64,000 nt of DNA, taken from Chitinophaga sedimenti (GTDB lineage Bacteria; Bacteroidota; Bacteroidia; Chitinophagales; Chitinophagaceae). The DNA lies in assembly GCF_023156195.1 (NCBI RefSeq), contig NZ_JAKUKA010000001.1, positions 1,798,001 to 1,862,000 on the forward strand, in the 5' to 3' direction. The translations under genes and the position numbers were made by a program. Below the pieces are notes generated by a model. It was not told the DNA's origin, made no database searches, and saw only the letters and a list, made by a program, of their open reading frames with translations. Positions 30,323 through 38,725 of the stretch are shown piece by piece (position 1 is the first letter of the stretch; every line of letters starts with the position of its first letter).

Positions 30323-31354
30323 ATGAAGCAACATCCCATATTCAAATATTTATCGATCGACGACTTTTCGGCCACGCCTAAGTATTACCAGCTGGCCAAC
30401 TCAATCATCAAGGCGATTGCTGATAATAAGGTGCAGCAGGACGACGTGCTTCCTTCTATCAACGAGGTGAGTTATGTGTTCGAGATTTCGCGCGATACGG
30501 CCGAAAAGGCCTATAAATACCTGAAAGGGCTCGGCATCCTGGGATCGGTGCCGGGAAAGGGCTATTATGTGCAGAACGTCAGCCATGGACAACAGTACAA
30601 AATCCTCCTGCTTTTTAATAAACTGAGCGAGCACAAAAAGATCATTTACGATTCATTTGCCAGTACATTGGGCGAACATGCGGGGATCGACTTCTACATT
30701 TACAACAGTGACCTGGCGCTTTTTAAGAAGCTGTTGTCCAACAAACTGTCCGAGTATACCCACGTGGTGATTCTCCCCCACTTCCGTGAACGCTGGGATA
30801 ACGTGGACGAGATCATCAACAGCGTGCCGAAAGACAAACTGATCCTGCTGGACAAACGCCTGAAAGGCGTGACCGGTGAATACGGCGGCGTGTACGAAAA
30901 CTTCCAGGAAGATATTTATAACGCCTTGGAACAGGCGAAAGATAAACTGCAGAAATACCAGACCATCAAGATCATCTTCCCGGAAAACACCTATTACCCG
31001 GATGAGATCCGGCAGGGGTTCATACAGTTCTGCCAGAATTATGCCTTTAACTTTAAACTGGTGAGCGAAATAGAACATGAAGCGATTACTAAAGGCGATG
31101 TATATATCAACCTGAGAGAAAATGACTTAGTAGTGCTGATTGAGAAAGTGATTTCGCTGAACCTGGAGATCGGTAAAGACGTGGGCATTATTTCCTACAA
31201 CGAAACCCCGTTAAAGAAGCTGATCCTGAATGGACTGAGCACTATTTCCACTGATTTTAAAATGATGGGGGAACTGGCGGCTAAGATGGTGCTGGATGGG
31301 AAAAAGGAACAGATAGAAGTGCCGTTTTATCTGACGATGCGGCCATCACTATAA
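30323..31354 (+). CDS. GntR-family transcriptional regulator of rhamnose use
   Basis: About 343 residues. The N-terminal winged helix (residues ~1-85: PKYYQLANSIIKAIADNKVQ, LPSINEVSYVFEISRDTAEK, LGSVPGKGYYV) is GntR. The remainder is a periplasmic-binding-protein/LacI-like sensor domain (YKILLLFNKLSEHKKIIYD, VGIISYNETPLKKLILNGLS), so the inducer is likely a sugar. The start is chosen at ATG 30323 (MKQHPIFKYL), which fits this subgroup. It is divergent from the rha operon and probably represses it until rhamnose or rhamnulose binds. Confidence 0.9.
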   Translation: MKQHPIFKYLSIDDFSATPKYYQLANSIIKAIADNKVQQDDVLPSINEVSYVFEISRDTAEKAYKYLKGLGILGSVPGKGYYVQNVSHGQQYKILLLFNKLSEHKKIIYDSFASTLGEHAGIDFYIYNSDLALFKKLLSNKLSEYTHVVILPHFRERWDNVDEIINSVPKDKLILLDKRLKGVTGEYGGVYENFQEDIYNALEQAKDKLQKYQTIKIIFPENTYYPDEIRQGFIQFCQNYAFNFKLVSEIEHEAITKGDVYINLRENDLVVLIEKVISLNLEIGKDVGIISYNETPLKKLILNGLSTISTDFKMMGELAAKMVLDGKKEQIEVPFYLTMRPSL

Positions 31355-31358
31355 AGCA

Positions 31359-31387
31359 AAAAGGCTGGTCACCGCGACCAGCCTTTT
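31359..31387. terminator. Bidirectional terminator, GntR gene and GH2 gene
   Basis: Perfect 12-bp arms (aaaaggctggtc / gaccagcctttt) with loop accgc lie between the two convergent genes. The A/T flanks serve both directions. Confidence 0.85.
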
Positions 31388-31390
31388 AGC

Positions 31391-33244
31391 TTATTTAATC
31401 ACCACCAAAGATGGCGCATATAACTTACTATGCAACTTGAACAACGACGACTCGGGGTTCTTCATCACTTTCCTGTCGTACGTCATTAAACCATTAATCT
31501 CCACTTCCACGTCGGTTGTTTGCGTATATACCGCTGCAGAAAGCCCCTGTTTGATCAATGTTTCCAGCCTGTCTGTAAACGCGGAGTAACGCTTCAGCAA
31601 ATCTTCCGGCGTTTTGAAGCTCTGGTAGCCCCAGTTGTTCTTCTGCTGCCAAACATGACCATCCACTGGCAGCCCGAGACCACCGAACTCACCCAGTACG
31701 ATCGCACGGGTGTCGCCATATATGGCTGGATCCGGCATTGCTGGTTCCGGATAGTTATGCAGGTCGATAATGTGACCGGTGTTGTAGAAGTTACCACCGC
31801 TTGCGCTGTTGATCAGGCGGGAAGGGTCTTTCTTCATCGTCCATTCGGTAATTTCTACCGTTTTAAACTGGCCCCAGGCCTCGTTGAACGGCACCCATAC
31901 CACGATAGACGGGAAGTTGTGCAGGGTATTCATGATGATCTCCCACTCTTTGCGGTAGTACCCTTCAGAAGCGGCATCGCGTTTCTGATCAGTGCCGCGG
32001 CCAACAATACCCGGACGAGGCTCCCAGCCATTACCAAGATCCCCGCTCGGCATGTCCTGCCAAACCAGCATGCCCATTTTATCGCAGTAGTAGTACCAAC
32101 GTGCAGGCTCCACTTTAATGTGTTTACGGATCATGTTGAAGCCCATTTCTTTGGTCTTCTCGATGTCGTATTTCAGTGCAGCATCTGTGGGCGCGGTAAA
32201 CAAACCGTCGGGCCACCATCCCTGGTCGAGCGGGCCGTATTGGAACACGAATTTATTATTCAGCAGCATCCGCTGGATGCCATTATTGTCTTTACCCATA
32301 GAGGATTTACGCATTGCGAAGTAGCTGGTGGCCTCATCGGTCACTTTGCCATTGCGCACCAGCGCGAATTTCAGGTCGTACAGGAATGGTGCGTCGGGCG
32401 ACCATAACTTCGGGTTGGTGATTTTCAGGGTGGTGGTGCCATTGGCGTCCACTTCCTGTTCGGCTACCTTTTCGTTACCGTTAAACGCAGTAATGCGCAC
32501 CTTATCGCCCGCTTTGGCGCCTTGCACGGTAGGCGTTACCGTCAGGCTCTGGGCGTCGATATCGGGCGTTTGTTTGCTGCCTGCGAGGTAAGCCTCGGGT
32601 ACCGCTTCGATCCAAACCGTTTGCCAGATGCCGGTTACCGGTGTGTACCAGATGCCGTTAGGCTTTACTACCTGTTTGCCGCGAGGTTGCGTACCTTCGT
32701 CGGTGGGGTCCCATACTTTCAGGCTGATTTCCTGCGCGCCACTTTTCTTCAGCAGGGCCGTCACATCAAAACTGAACGGATCGAAGCCGCCTTCGTGGGT
32801 GCCGGCAGACTTACCATTTACGAATACCTCTGTTTGCCAGTCAACCGCGCCGAAGTGGAGTATGATGCGCTTACCTTTCATGTTGGAAGGCACCGTCAGC
32901 GAAGTCCGGTACCAAAGCAGGCTGTCTTTGCCTACATTGCGGCCCACGCCGGATAATGCGGATTCCACCGCGAAAGGCACCAGGATTTTACCCTGGTAGG
33001 CCGCCGGAGCATTATTAGTGCGGCCGGTAATGGCATAATCCCATAACCCGTTCAGATTTTTCCAGTTGGCGCGTACAAATTGCGGGCGCGGATATTCGGG
33101 TAACGGGGCAGATGGGTTTACCTGTTCGGCGAAAGTAGTCGCGATTTTTCCCGGCACCATCTTCCAGGGCGCCTGCTGCGCGAGGGCTATGCCACCCTGC
33201 ATCATCAAAAGGGACAGCGATAACGTGAAAACTCTTTTCATCAT
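31391..33244 (-). CDS. Exported glycoside hydrolase family 2 enzyme
   Basis: 617 residues, intact. A signal peptide (LSLSLLMMQGGIALAQQ) is followed by the GH2 jelly roll (LWYRTSLTVPSNMKGKRIIL, FGAVDWQTEVFVNG), the Ig-like domain (~200-310) and the TIM barrel. Catalytic glutamates are visible in VWVPFNEAWGQ (acid/base) and AIVLGEFGGLG (nucleophile). The specificity could be beta-galactosidase, beta-glucuronidase or related; sequence alone does not decide. It is a separate transcription unit but its placement beside the rhamnose locus suggests plant polysaccharide use. Confidence 0.92.
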   Translation of the reverse strand: MMKRVFTLSLSLLMMQGGIALAQQAPWKMVPGKIATTFAEQVNPSAPLPEYPRPQFVRANWKNLNGLWDYAITGRTNNAPAAYQGKILVPFAVESALSGVGRNVGKDSLLWYRTSLTVPSNMKGKRIILHFGAVDWQTEVFVNGKSAGTHEGGFDPFSFDVTALLKKSGAQEISLKVWDPTDEGTQPRGKQVVKPNGIWYTPVTGIWQTVWIEAVPEAYLAGSKQTPDIDAQSLTVTPTVQGAKAGDKVRITAFNGNEKVAEQEVDANGTTTLKITNPKLWSPDAPFLYDLKFALVRNGKVTDEATSYFAMRKSSMGKDNNGIQRMLLNNKFVFQYGPLDQGWWPDGLFTAPTDAALKYDIEKTKEMGFNMIRKHIKVEPARWYYYCDKMGMLVWQDMPSGDLGNGWEPRPGIVGRGTDQKRDAASEGYYRKEWEIIMNTLHNFPSIVVWVPFNEAWGQFKTVEITEWTMKKDPSRLINSASGGNFYNTGHIIDLHNYPEPAMPDPAIYGDTRAIVLGEFGGLGLPVDGHVWQQKNNWGYQSFKTPEDLLKRYSAFTDRLETLIKQGLSAAVYTQTTDVEVEINGLMTYDRKVMKNPESSLFKLHSKLYAPSLVVIK

Positions 33245-33493
33245 TTACTAGTTTGTTAAATATTTAAGCTGCTAAAAATATCTAATAAATTGGCTTAAAG
33301 TACATTTTTTTACCAGTGGGAAATCTCCCATAAAAACTGCCGCCAGATTACCAAACGAAACCTTATCTTAGCAATAACAGAGATTTTAACCGCGCAATAA
33401 ACACATCGGCTTTAACCCAATTTAGCTGCATACAATATTGTTTCTTATCTGAACCGGAAAACACAATTCCACAAAAAAACACCTGCAAGTTTC

Positions 33494-33874
33494 ATGAACA
33501 CAGCATTATGGATCGTACAAGCGTTTCTGGGCCTCTCCTTTACATTATCCGGGCTTCGCAAAATGGCGGAGAAAAAAATCAAATTAGCAGCGCAAATCCC
33601 CTGGACTGGCCGTTTTCCCGCCACCGCCGTAAAAGGCATCGGACTACTGGAGTTATTGGCCGGGATCGGGTTCATTCTCCCTCACCTGCTGGGCATTCAA
33701 CCCCAACTTACGCCTATAACGGCGTTAACGGTTGCAGTAGCCATGTTATTGGCCACCATTTATCATCTTCGTTTTAAAGAGGGAAAATCAGCAGTGGTTA
33801 ATGTTGTAATTCTACTGCTGGCGGGCTTTGTGGCCCTGGGGCGTAACGAGGAACAATATTTTAGTCAGCTTTAA
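33494..33874 (+). CDS. DoxX-like membrane protein
   Basis: 126 residues with four membrane helices (WIVQAFLGLSFTLSGLRKM, GIGLLELLAGIGFILPHLLG, LTVAVAMLLATIYHLRF, VVILLLAGFVALG). This layout matches DoxX-like proteins, inner-membrane proteins of unclear biochemical role that often accompany oxidative-stress genes. Intact; preceded by ~250 bases containing only a short imperfect hairpin (tgggaaatctccca) and followed by a terminator. Confidence 0.85.
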   Translation: MNTALWIVQAFLGLSFTLSGLRKMAEKKIKLAAQIPWTGRFPATAVKGIGLLELLAGIGFILPHLLGIQPQLTPITALTVAVAMLLATIYHLRFKEGKSAVVNVVILLLAGFVALGRNEEQYFSQL

Positions 33875-33884
33875 ATAAGCAATT

Positions 33885-33920
33885 AAGCCGCCGTTGTGTA
33901 TTCACTTCGGCGGCTTTCTT
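33885..33920 (+). terminator. Terminator after the DoxX-like gene
   Basis: Arms aagccgccg and cggcggctt, 9 bp, are followed by TCTTTACT. Confidence 0.75.
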
Positions 33921-33969
33921 TACTCGCCGCTTCCAGAAGGTGGTCCTCCCGGTGCGTATGAAACGCAGT

Positions 33970-34797
33970 TTATTTCTTCATTTTCCGCAACTTCTTTAAC
34001 TTCCTGCCTAATTTCTTCTCATTGCCCATGTAGGACGAAAGATCATACACATCCACTTTGCGGTATTCCACGGGATGACTTTCGCTCTGCAGCGCAATAT
34101 AACCTTCCGTCAGCGCCTTGCCATCCTGCTTTTGCGCGGGATCAAAATTGCTTACATTACCATCGCCGATCTGGGGATGCGTATATTGCAGTACGGTGTC
34201 GCCTTCCACGATATGCTGGATCAGCGAATCGCCAAGTACGAGCACTTCGCAGCGCACCCACTGGTCGCCGTTATAAGTTTTGGATGTAGAATTCACGCAA
34301 TGCGAACGTTCCCGGGCGCCCTTGAGCACAATGTTCGTACCCGGTGTACACACGTTGGCGGTAGAACGTTCCTTGCCATCGCCGCCCAGCAGCTGCACTT
34401 CTATCGAAATCGGAAAATCCTGGTCTTTACCCATGGTATTGGCCGGCTGCGAATGGATCATCGCGCCGCTGTTCCGCCAGGCCCACCCCGGACCGCCAGC
34501 CACCTGTTCGCCGGTGAAACGGTATTCCATCACCAGCAGATAAGCGGAAAACTTCCGTTTGTGGAAAATATGGCCGTATTGTTCGTCGAATTTGGTGTAA
34601 CCGTCGTACGACACTTTCATCACCCCGTTCTCTACGCGGAAAGTATTGCCAAAATTATCATTCAGCGCGTGGTTAGTGATTTTCACATCCCAGTCGTTCA
34701 GGTCTTTGCCGTTAAACAGGTGAACCGGCTTTTGCGCCATGGCCACAGTGCCAGTCAGTAATGTGCCGCATAACAGCAGCGAGGAAATATGCTTCAT
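33970..34797 (-). CDS. Exported DUF1080 (3-keto-disaccharide hydrolase family) protein
   Basis: 275 residues with a signal peptide (LLLCGTLLTGTVAMAQ). The concanavalin-like fold starts KPVHLFNGKDLNDWDVKI, and later reads FSAYLLVMEYRFTG, GWAWRNSGAMIHSQ, ISIEVQLLGGDG and EGYIALQSESHPVEYRKVDV. These are the hallmark blocks of DUF1080, recently linked to hydrolysis of 3-keto-glycosides. The C-terminus carries an unusual Lys-rich tail (EKKLGRKLKKLRKMKK). The gene is intact and monocistronic. Confidence 0.9.
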   Translation of the reverse strand: MKHISSLLLCGTLLTGTVAMAQKPVHLFNGKDLNDWDVKITNHALNDNFGNTFRVENGVMKVSYDGYTKFDEQYGHIFHKRKFSAYLLVMEYRFTGEQVAGGPGWAWRNSGAMIHSQPANTMGKDQDFPISIEVQLLGGDGKERSTANVCTPGTNIVLKGARERSHCVNSTSKTYNGDQWVRCEVLVLGDSLIQHIVEGDTVLQYTHPQIGDGNVSNFDPAQKQDGKALTEGYIALQSESHPVEYRKVDVYDLSSYMGNEKKLGRKLKKLRKMKK

Positions 34798-34868
34798 AAG
34801 AATTTTTCTATCCGGGTGAAGTTAATCGTTATAACGGGAAAATACAACCGGGCAGGACAAGCGGTGAG

Positions 34869-35611
34869 CTAAGCATTCCTTCCCTTCTCCCCGGGATACA
34901 GCTTCCACGCATAATCACTCTGGATCACCTTCTTCGTATGAATTTCCAACGCAGAAATCTTACCCATAAACGCCGCTCCCGTATCTACGTTCCATACGTT
35001 GCAACCTCTCATGGGTTTCTCTTTGCCGTAATTCGTCGTAGGCGTGTGACCAATGTAGATTTCGCGGTACATGGCCGGGCGTTTCGGGTAAAACATTGAG
35101 GTGGGGCGAAGGCGGGGGCTCGTCGCCGGGCTAACTCCCAAAGTGTACGGTCCCAGCTGAAGTTCGACGCCGCGCGTTCGGCATGGGGCCCGCGAAGGGA
35201 AGTGAAGCCCGCATGTACGAAAAGGCGGCCTTCCCCATCTTCATAAAAATTACGCATACGCCCGAAAAACGCGCTATGCAACGCTTTGTAGTCACTAGAA
35301 GTGCCAATATAACTGTCCAGCGTAACATGGCCACCCTGGAATACCCAGATATCGTCCGGTTTGCCGCCATTGAGCCATTCTTCACACCAGGCGTCATGGT
35401 TGCCTTTCATGAAGATGCAATTGCAATGCTGGTCCAGCTCCATAAGATAATCGATTACCTGGGCGGATTGCGACCAGCCATCTACGTAGTCACCCAGGAA
35501 AATGAGGCGGTCCTGTGGTAACGGTGCTATTCTTTCGATTAACTGCCGCAGCGCGATGAGTGCGCCATGTATATCACCAATCGCAAATATCCTTGCCTGT
35601 TGTTGCTTCAT
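34869..35611 (-). CDS. PPP-type metallophosphoesterase, one frameshift
   Basis: About 247 residues after repair. The metal-binding motifs are [15 protein letters not shown] (GDIHG), [13 protein letters not shown] (GDYVDG), [15 protein letters not shown] (GNHD), FVHAGF and YIGHTPT. This is the phosphoprotein-phosphatase/diadenosine-tetraphosphatase family. A missing base near 35121-35128 breaks the frame; repair gives [17 protein letters not shown] and a normal C-terminus. The start ATG at 35611 overlaps the stop of the KptA-like gene (ATGA), so the two are translationally coupled. Substrate unknown; the RNA-repair neighbour suggests a nucleic-acid or nucleotide substrate. Confidence 0.88.
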
Positions 35612-35946
35612 ATCATTTTTTCGAGGAACATGGGCGGAACATTGCCGGTGAGCCACACGCCGTTTGCTGAAAGGTAAAACAAGTGTCCGTTCCGGGACAT
35701 TTCTCCCGCTTTTACCTTCAGTACCGCGGCGGCGCCTCTCCTGCTCCCTACCTTTACGGCAGTTTCCAGATCCTGGCTCAAATGTACATGTTGCCGGGAT
35801 TTTTTTCACAAGCCCTTCTTCCAAAATCGGATCAAGGAATTTATCAACCGTTCCATGGTAAAGGATTGCTGGCGGATTTGCGGGTTCAAAATTAAGGTCT
35901 ACCGACAGCGAATGCCCCTGGTTGGCCCTGATTTTCGTTCAATCAT
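35608..35946 (-). CDS. kptA: KptA-like RNA 2'-phosphotransferase catalytic domain, lacking the N-terminal domain
   Basis: The reconstructed protein reads [59 protein letters not shown] and [14 protein letters not shown]. These are the KptA/Tpt1 ADP-ribosyltransferase motifs that bind NAD and remove an internal RNA 2'-phosphate. Two indels are needed: one A too many in the T run 35800-35806, and one base missing in tttt 35932-35935. Upstream, I find no trace of the usual ~70-residue winged-helix domain in any frame. From the ATG at 35946 the protein would be about 112 residues. It could be a minimal form or a truncated gene. Confidence 0.75.
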
Positions 35947-36037
35947 AATGCCTTCCCGGACGCCGTAAATGTCTTCTTGGGCCTACAAACACCCAAACAG
36001 GCGGTGTAGGTCCTATTTTTTGTACTGCAAACGACCA

Positions 36038-36054
36038 CGCAGACACTGTCTGCG
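36038..36054. repeat. 17-bp palindrome
   Basis: The sequence cgcagacactgtctgcg has 8-bp perfect arms around one centre base. It lies between the KptA-like gene and the small plus-strand gene, in a region with no coding signal. It could be an operator or simply a hairpin. Confidence 0.5.
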
Positions 36055-36155
36055 ACTTTGGGATCTTCGCCAATCTACAGCAAAGCCCCATAGCAACCAA
36101 CCTCTACCTACGACATGGCACGGTTTCCGCACCATCACTATAAAAACTTACTATC

Positions 36156-36329
36156 ATGAAAACGAATAATCAACAAAACACCCCCAACACCAAAGGCACC
36201 GGCAAACAACACCGTCCCGAAATCCGCGATAACCTCGACAGCCGTAAAAACGAGGAGCAGGATTTTAAAGGCGATGACCTTACCCACAACAAAAAAGAAC
36301 ACCGGAGCGAAAAACCGGGGAAGAAATAG
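36156..36329 (+). CDS. Small hydrophilic protein
   Basis: 57 residues, very hydrophilic and rich in Asn, Lys, Asp and Gln (MKTNNQQNTPNTKGTGKQ, then EIRDNLDSRKNEEQDF). No membrane segment or known motif. The low-complexity, disordered character resembles small stress-related proteins common in Chitinophagaceae. A strong terminator follows at 36376. The gene is too short to be identified by family. Confidence 0.6.
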   Translation: MKTNNQQNTPNTKGTGKQHRPEIRDNLDSRKNEEQDFKGDDLTHNKKEHRSEKPGKK

Positions 36330-36375
36330 CACTGTTGTAGAACGATTGCCTCGCGTAGAAGCAGGCGTGGCAATT

Positions 36376-36408
36376 AAAAAGGGCTGGTATTGGTTACCAG
36401 CCCTTTTT
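36376..36408. terminator. Bidirectional terminator between two small genes
   Basis: Arms aaaaagggctggta and taccagcccttttt are perfect (14 bp) with a 5-base loop, and serve the convergent small genes on either side. Confidence 0.88.
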
Positions 36409-36434
36409 CGATTTAAACACTATCAAACTACCAA

Positions 36435-36617
36435 CTATCTTTTTACGGGTTTCTTTTTAGAAATAACATCCTTCTTTTTCTTGTTGGGAACCACGATTTT
36501 AGCGGTGGTAGTGTCCGCCCTCTCTCTGCTGATGTCGCGGCTATAATCGTTTCCCAAATTCGGCCCGCCTTGTTCCAGCGCGCCCTGTCCGCCGATAGAT
36601 CTGTCTCTGATTGCCAT
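36435..36617 (-). CDS. Small basic protein
   Basis: 60 residues from the ATG at 36617 (MAIRDRSIGGQGALEQGG), ending in a Lys-rich tail (PNKKKKDVISKKKPVKR). An upstream extension to 36704 runs into the MBL gene's start and is unlikely. The C-terminal lysine cluster suggests nucleic acid binding, but this is inference only. It is divergent from the MBL-fold gene. Confidence 0.55.
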   Translation of the reverse strand: MAIRDRSIGGQGALEQGGPNLGNDYSRDISRERADTTTAKIVVPNKKKKDVISKKKPVKR

Positions 36618-36704
36618 AACGGTCATTTTTAATGATGAAATAAGGTTTCCTCCTGTAAATAATCTAAAAACATGCCACGCAAAACCTTTAATTTGCAGCA
36701 TCAT

Positions 36705-37526
36705 ATGGCTTTATTTGTAACATCATTAAATTCGGGGAGTAACGGAAACTGTTACTATGTGGGGAATAGCAGGGAGGCCATTCTCGTGGATGCGGGCATT
36801 TCCTGCCGCGAAACGGAGAAACGGATGACGCGGCTCGGGTTACAGATGAGCAAAGTAAAAGCCTTATTTATCTCCCACGAACATAGCGACCATATCCGTG
36901 GCGTGGCCGTGTTGGCGAGAAAGTTCCGGCTGCCGGTTTATATTACGCCGGAAACGTTGCGGCACGGACAACTGGACATATCACCCTCGCAGGTCCATAC
37001 GTTTACTGCCGGCATTCCCATCCAAGTGGGCGACTTGCGGGTACACGCGTTCCCGAAACTGCACGACGCTATTGACCCCTACAGTTTTATGGTGACATTT
37101 AAAGACGTGCGGGTAGGTGTATTTACGGATTTGGGGGCTCCCTGCGAGCACTTGGTACATCATTTTAAACAATGCCATGCCGCCTTCCTGGAGGCAAACT
37201 ACGACGAGGAAATGCTCGACAAGGGGCGCTATCCTTATTTCCTTAAAAACAGGATCCGTGGCGGCAAGGGGCACCTTTCCAACCGGCAGGCGCTGGACCT
37301 TTTCCTTACGCACCGGCCCGAATACATGAGTCACCTGTTCCTTTCCCATCTGTCCAAAGACAATAACAACCCCGAATTGGTACAGGCGCTGTTTAACGAG
37401 CATGCCGGCACTACCCGCATAGTGGTAGCTTCGCGGTATGAAGAAACGGCGGTTTACCACATACAACTCCCCTCCGCCGCACCTCTGGCACGCCCCGGCG
37501 TAACGGTACTCGAATTATTTAGTTAA
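36705..37526 (+). CDS. Metallo-beta-lactamase-fold hydrolase (YycJ/WalJ-like)
   Basis: About 273 residues, intact. The start MALFVTSLNSGSNGNCYYVG is the typical N-terminus, so ATG at 36705 is preferred over 36672. Metal ligands: FISHEHSDHIRG (HxHxDH), Asp in FTDLGAP, and a late His in FLSHLSKDNN. The family includes WalJ/YycJ, implicated in DNA repair or cell-wall coordination in other phyla. The stop interlocks with the opposing gene (TTAA at 37523-37526). Confidence 0.9.
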   Translation: MALFVTSLNSGSNGNCYYVGNSREAILVDAGISCRETEKRMTRLGLQMSKVKALFISHEHSDHIRGVAVLARKFRLPVYITPETLRHGQLDISPSQVHTFTAGIPIQVGDLRVHAFPKLHDAIDPYSFMVTFKDVRVGVFTDLGAPCEHLVHHFKQCHAAFLEANYDEEMLDKGRYPYFLKNRIRGGKGHLSNRQALDLFLTHRPEYMSHLFLSHLSKDNNNPELVQALFNEHAGTTRIVVASRYEETAVYHIQLPSAAPLARPGVTVLELFS

Positions 37527-38107
37527 GGATCGTTGGCGGCTGCTCTTTGAAGATGAGCGGCTGGTCGGAAATCAGCAACAGTATAATGGCCAGCATGCCC
37601 AGTACAATGAGCAGGGTAATTTCCAGCTGCGACGTAAGGGTAGATTCACTGGCGATACTCGCCGAATGGCGCTGTAATATTTTCCCTTCCGCCACCGGAT
37701 ATCATTCAGACTGTTAAGCGTTTGCAGTGTGGTGAGGAACGAGGCGTCGGTGTCGGCCACGCGATATGCCTGCCACTGTTGTTTAAAAGCGGCCCATTGC
37801 TTTTTTCTTCAGGAGTAAGATGCGTTAATTCGTACTCTTTAATCAGGTTGGTGATCGCTACATCATGCGCAGCGCGCGAATACGTAGCGTCTGCTGCCAG
37901 CAGGCGCTGCTGGTGCAGGTGGTTTGAAATGCCGTACAGGTACGTCGCCGGGAGTAACCGGTCTTTATAAATGGCCGCCACGGAGTGGTCCAGGTTGGAA
38001 ATATGCCGCCGCTCCAGCACATTTTGCAACAGCACCAGCGCTATAATCATCACAAAAATGGCGCAAATCTTATAGCGCTTTCCCTTAACCCGCAGGAGCC
38101 AGTTCAT
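37523..38107 (-). CDS. Four-helix-bundle sensor-like membrane protein, two frameshifts
   Basis: About 195 residues after repair (one A missing in the run near 37801-37806, one base near 37688-37692). An N-terminal membrane helix (ICAIFVMIIALVLLQNVL) is followed by a ~120-residue periplasmic helical region (DHSVAAIYKDRLLPATYLYG, EEKKQWAAFKQQWQAYRVAD) and a second membrane helix (ITLLIVLGMLAIILLLI). The layout is that of the 4HB_MCP sensor of chemoreceptors, but there is no HAMP or signalling domain. It may modulate another membrane protein. Confidence 0.7.
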
Positions 38108-38142
38108 ATCATGGAATTTTAGTCTTCCATCAAGATACGAAA

Positions 38143-38607
38143 TTATTTGTTGCGGAGCGTCCGCTTCAGTGCCATAATGTAACCCAGGTGCAGGCCCTCG
38201 TGCATATCCAGCATGGTCAGCACATCTTCCACTTTCTCTACGCCAATACCATATCGGTTCTGAAAAGTGTTATAGGTTTTGAACAAACCGGCGTTGTAAT
38301 CCGACTCGCTCCTGTCTACGTGTTCGATCAACATCCGGCGAACATCGTTCATCAAAGCCTCATCCATAAAAGCTTCAGGCTTGGTGCCAGGTTTATAGCT
38401 GTCGATAAAGGCATCGTTTACCAGCGGGGTCTGATTACCATTGCGATACACGAGTAACTGCTGTGTAGCTACCAGGTGCGCCAGGTTCCAGGCGATGTTG
38501 TTGTTAAAGCCTTTCGGTACTTCATTCAGTTCGTCGATAGTCAGGTCGCTCACAAAATCGATAAGCCATACCCGAATTTTCTTCATTACTTCAAATTGTT
38601 TCTGCAT
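38143..38607 (-). CDS. DinB-fold (DinB_2) metal-binding protein
   Basis: 154 residues, intact. The four-helix fold carries His residues at conserved places: AWNLAHLVATQQLL and LDMHEGLHLGYIMALKRTL. DinB/YfiT-like proteins are often thiol-dependent transferases or of unknown function. They are unrelated to polymerase IV despite the shared name. Cytosolic, apparently monocistronic. Confidence 0.85.
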   Translation of the reverse strand: MQKQFEVMKKIRVWLIDFVSDLTIDELNEVPKGFNNNIAWNLAHLVATQQLLVYRNGNQTPLVNDAFIDSYKPGTKPEAFMDEALMNDVRRMLIEHVDRSESDYNAGLFKTYNTFQNRYGIGVEKVEDVLTMLDMHEGLHLGYIMALKRTLRNK

Positions 38608-38725
38608 CTGTTTTTTATTTTTGGGACGGGAAGATACAATTAGTGGAACGATTGATCACCGCCACCGGTGGAAATTAGCAGAAAACCTGTCTGAAAAGTA
38701 AAAGAAATTATCTTAATTGCCTTTT

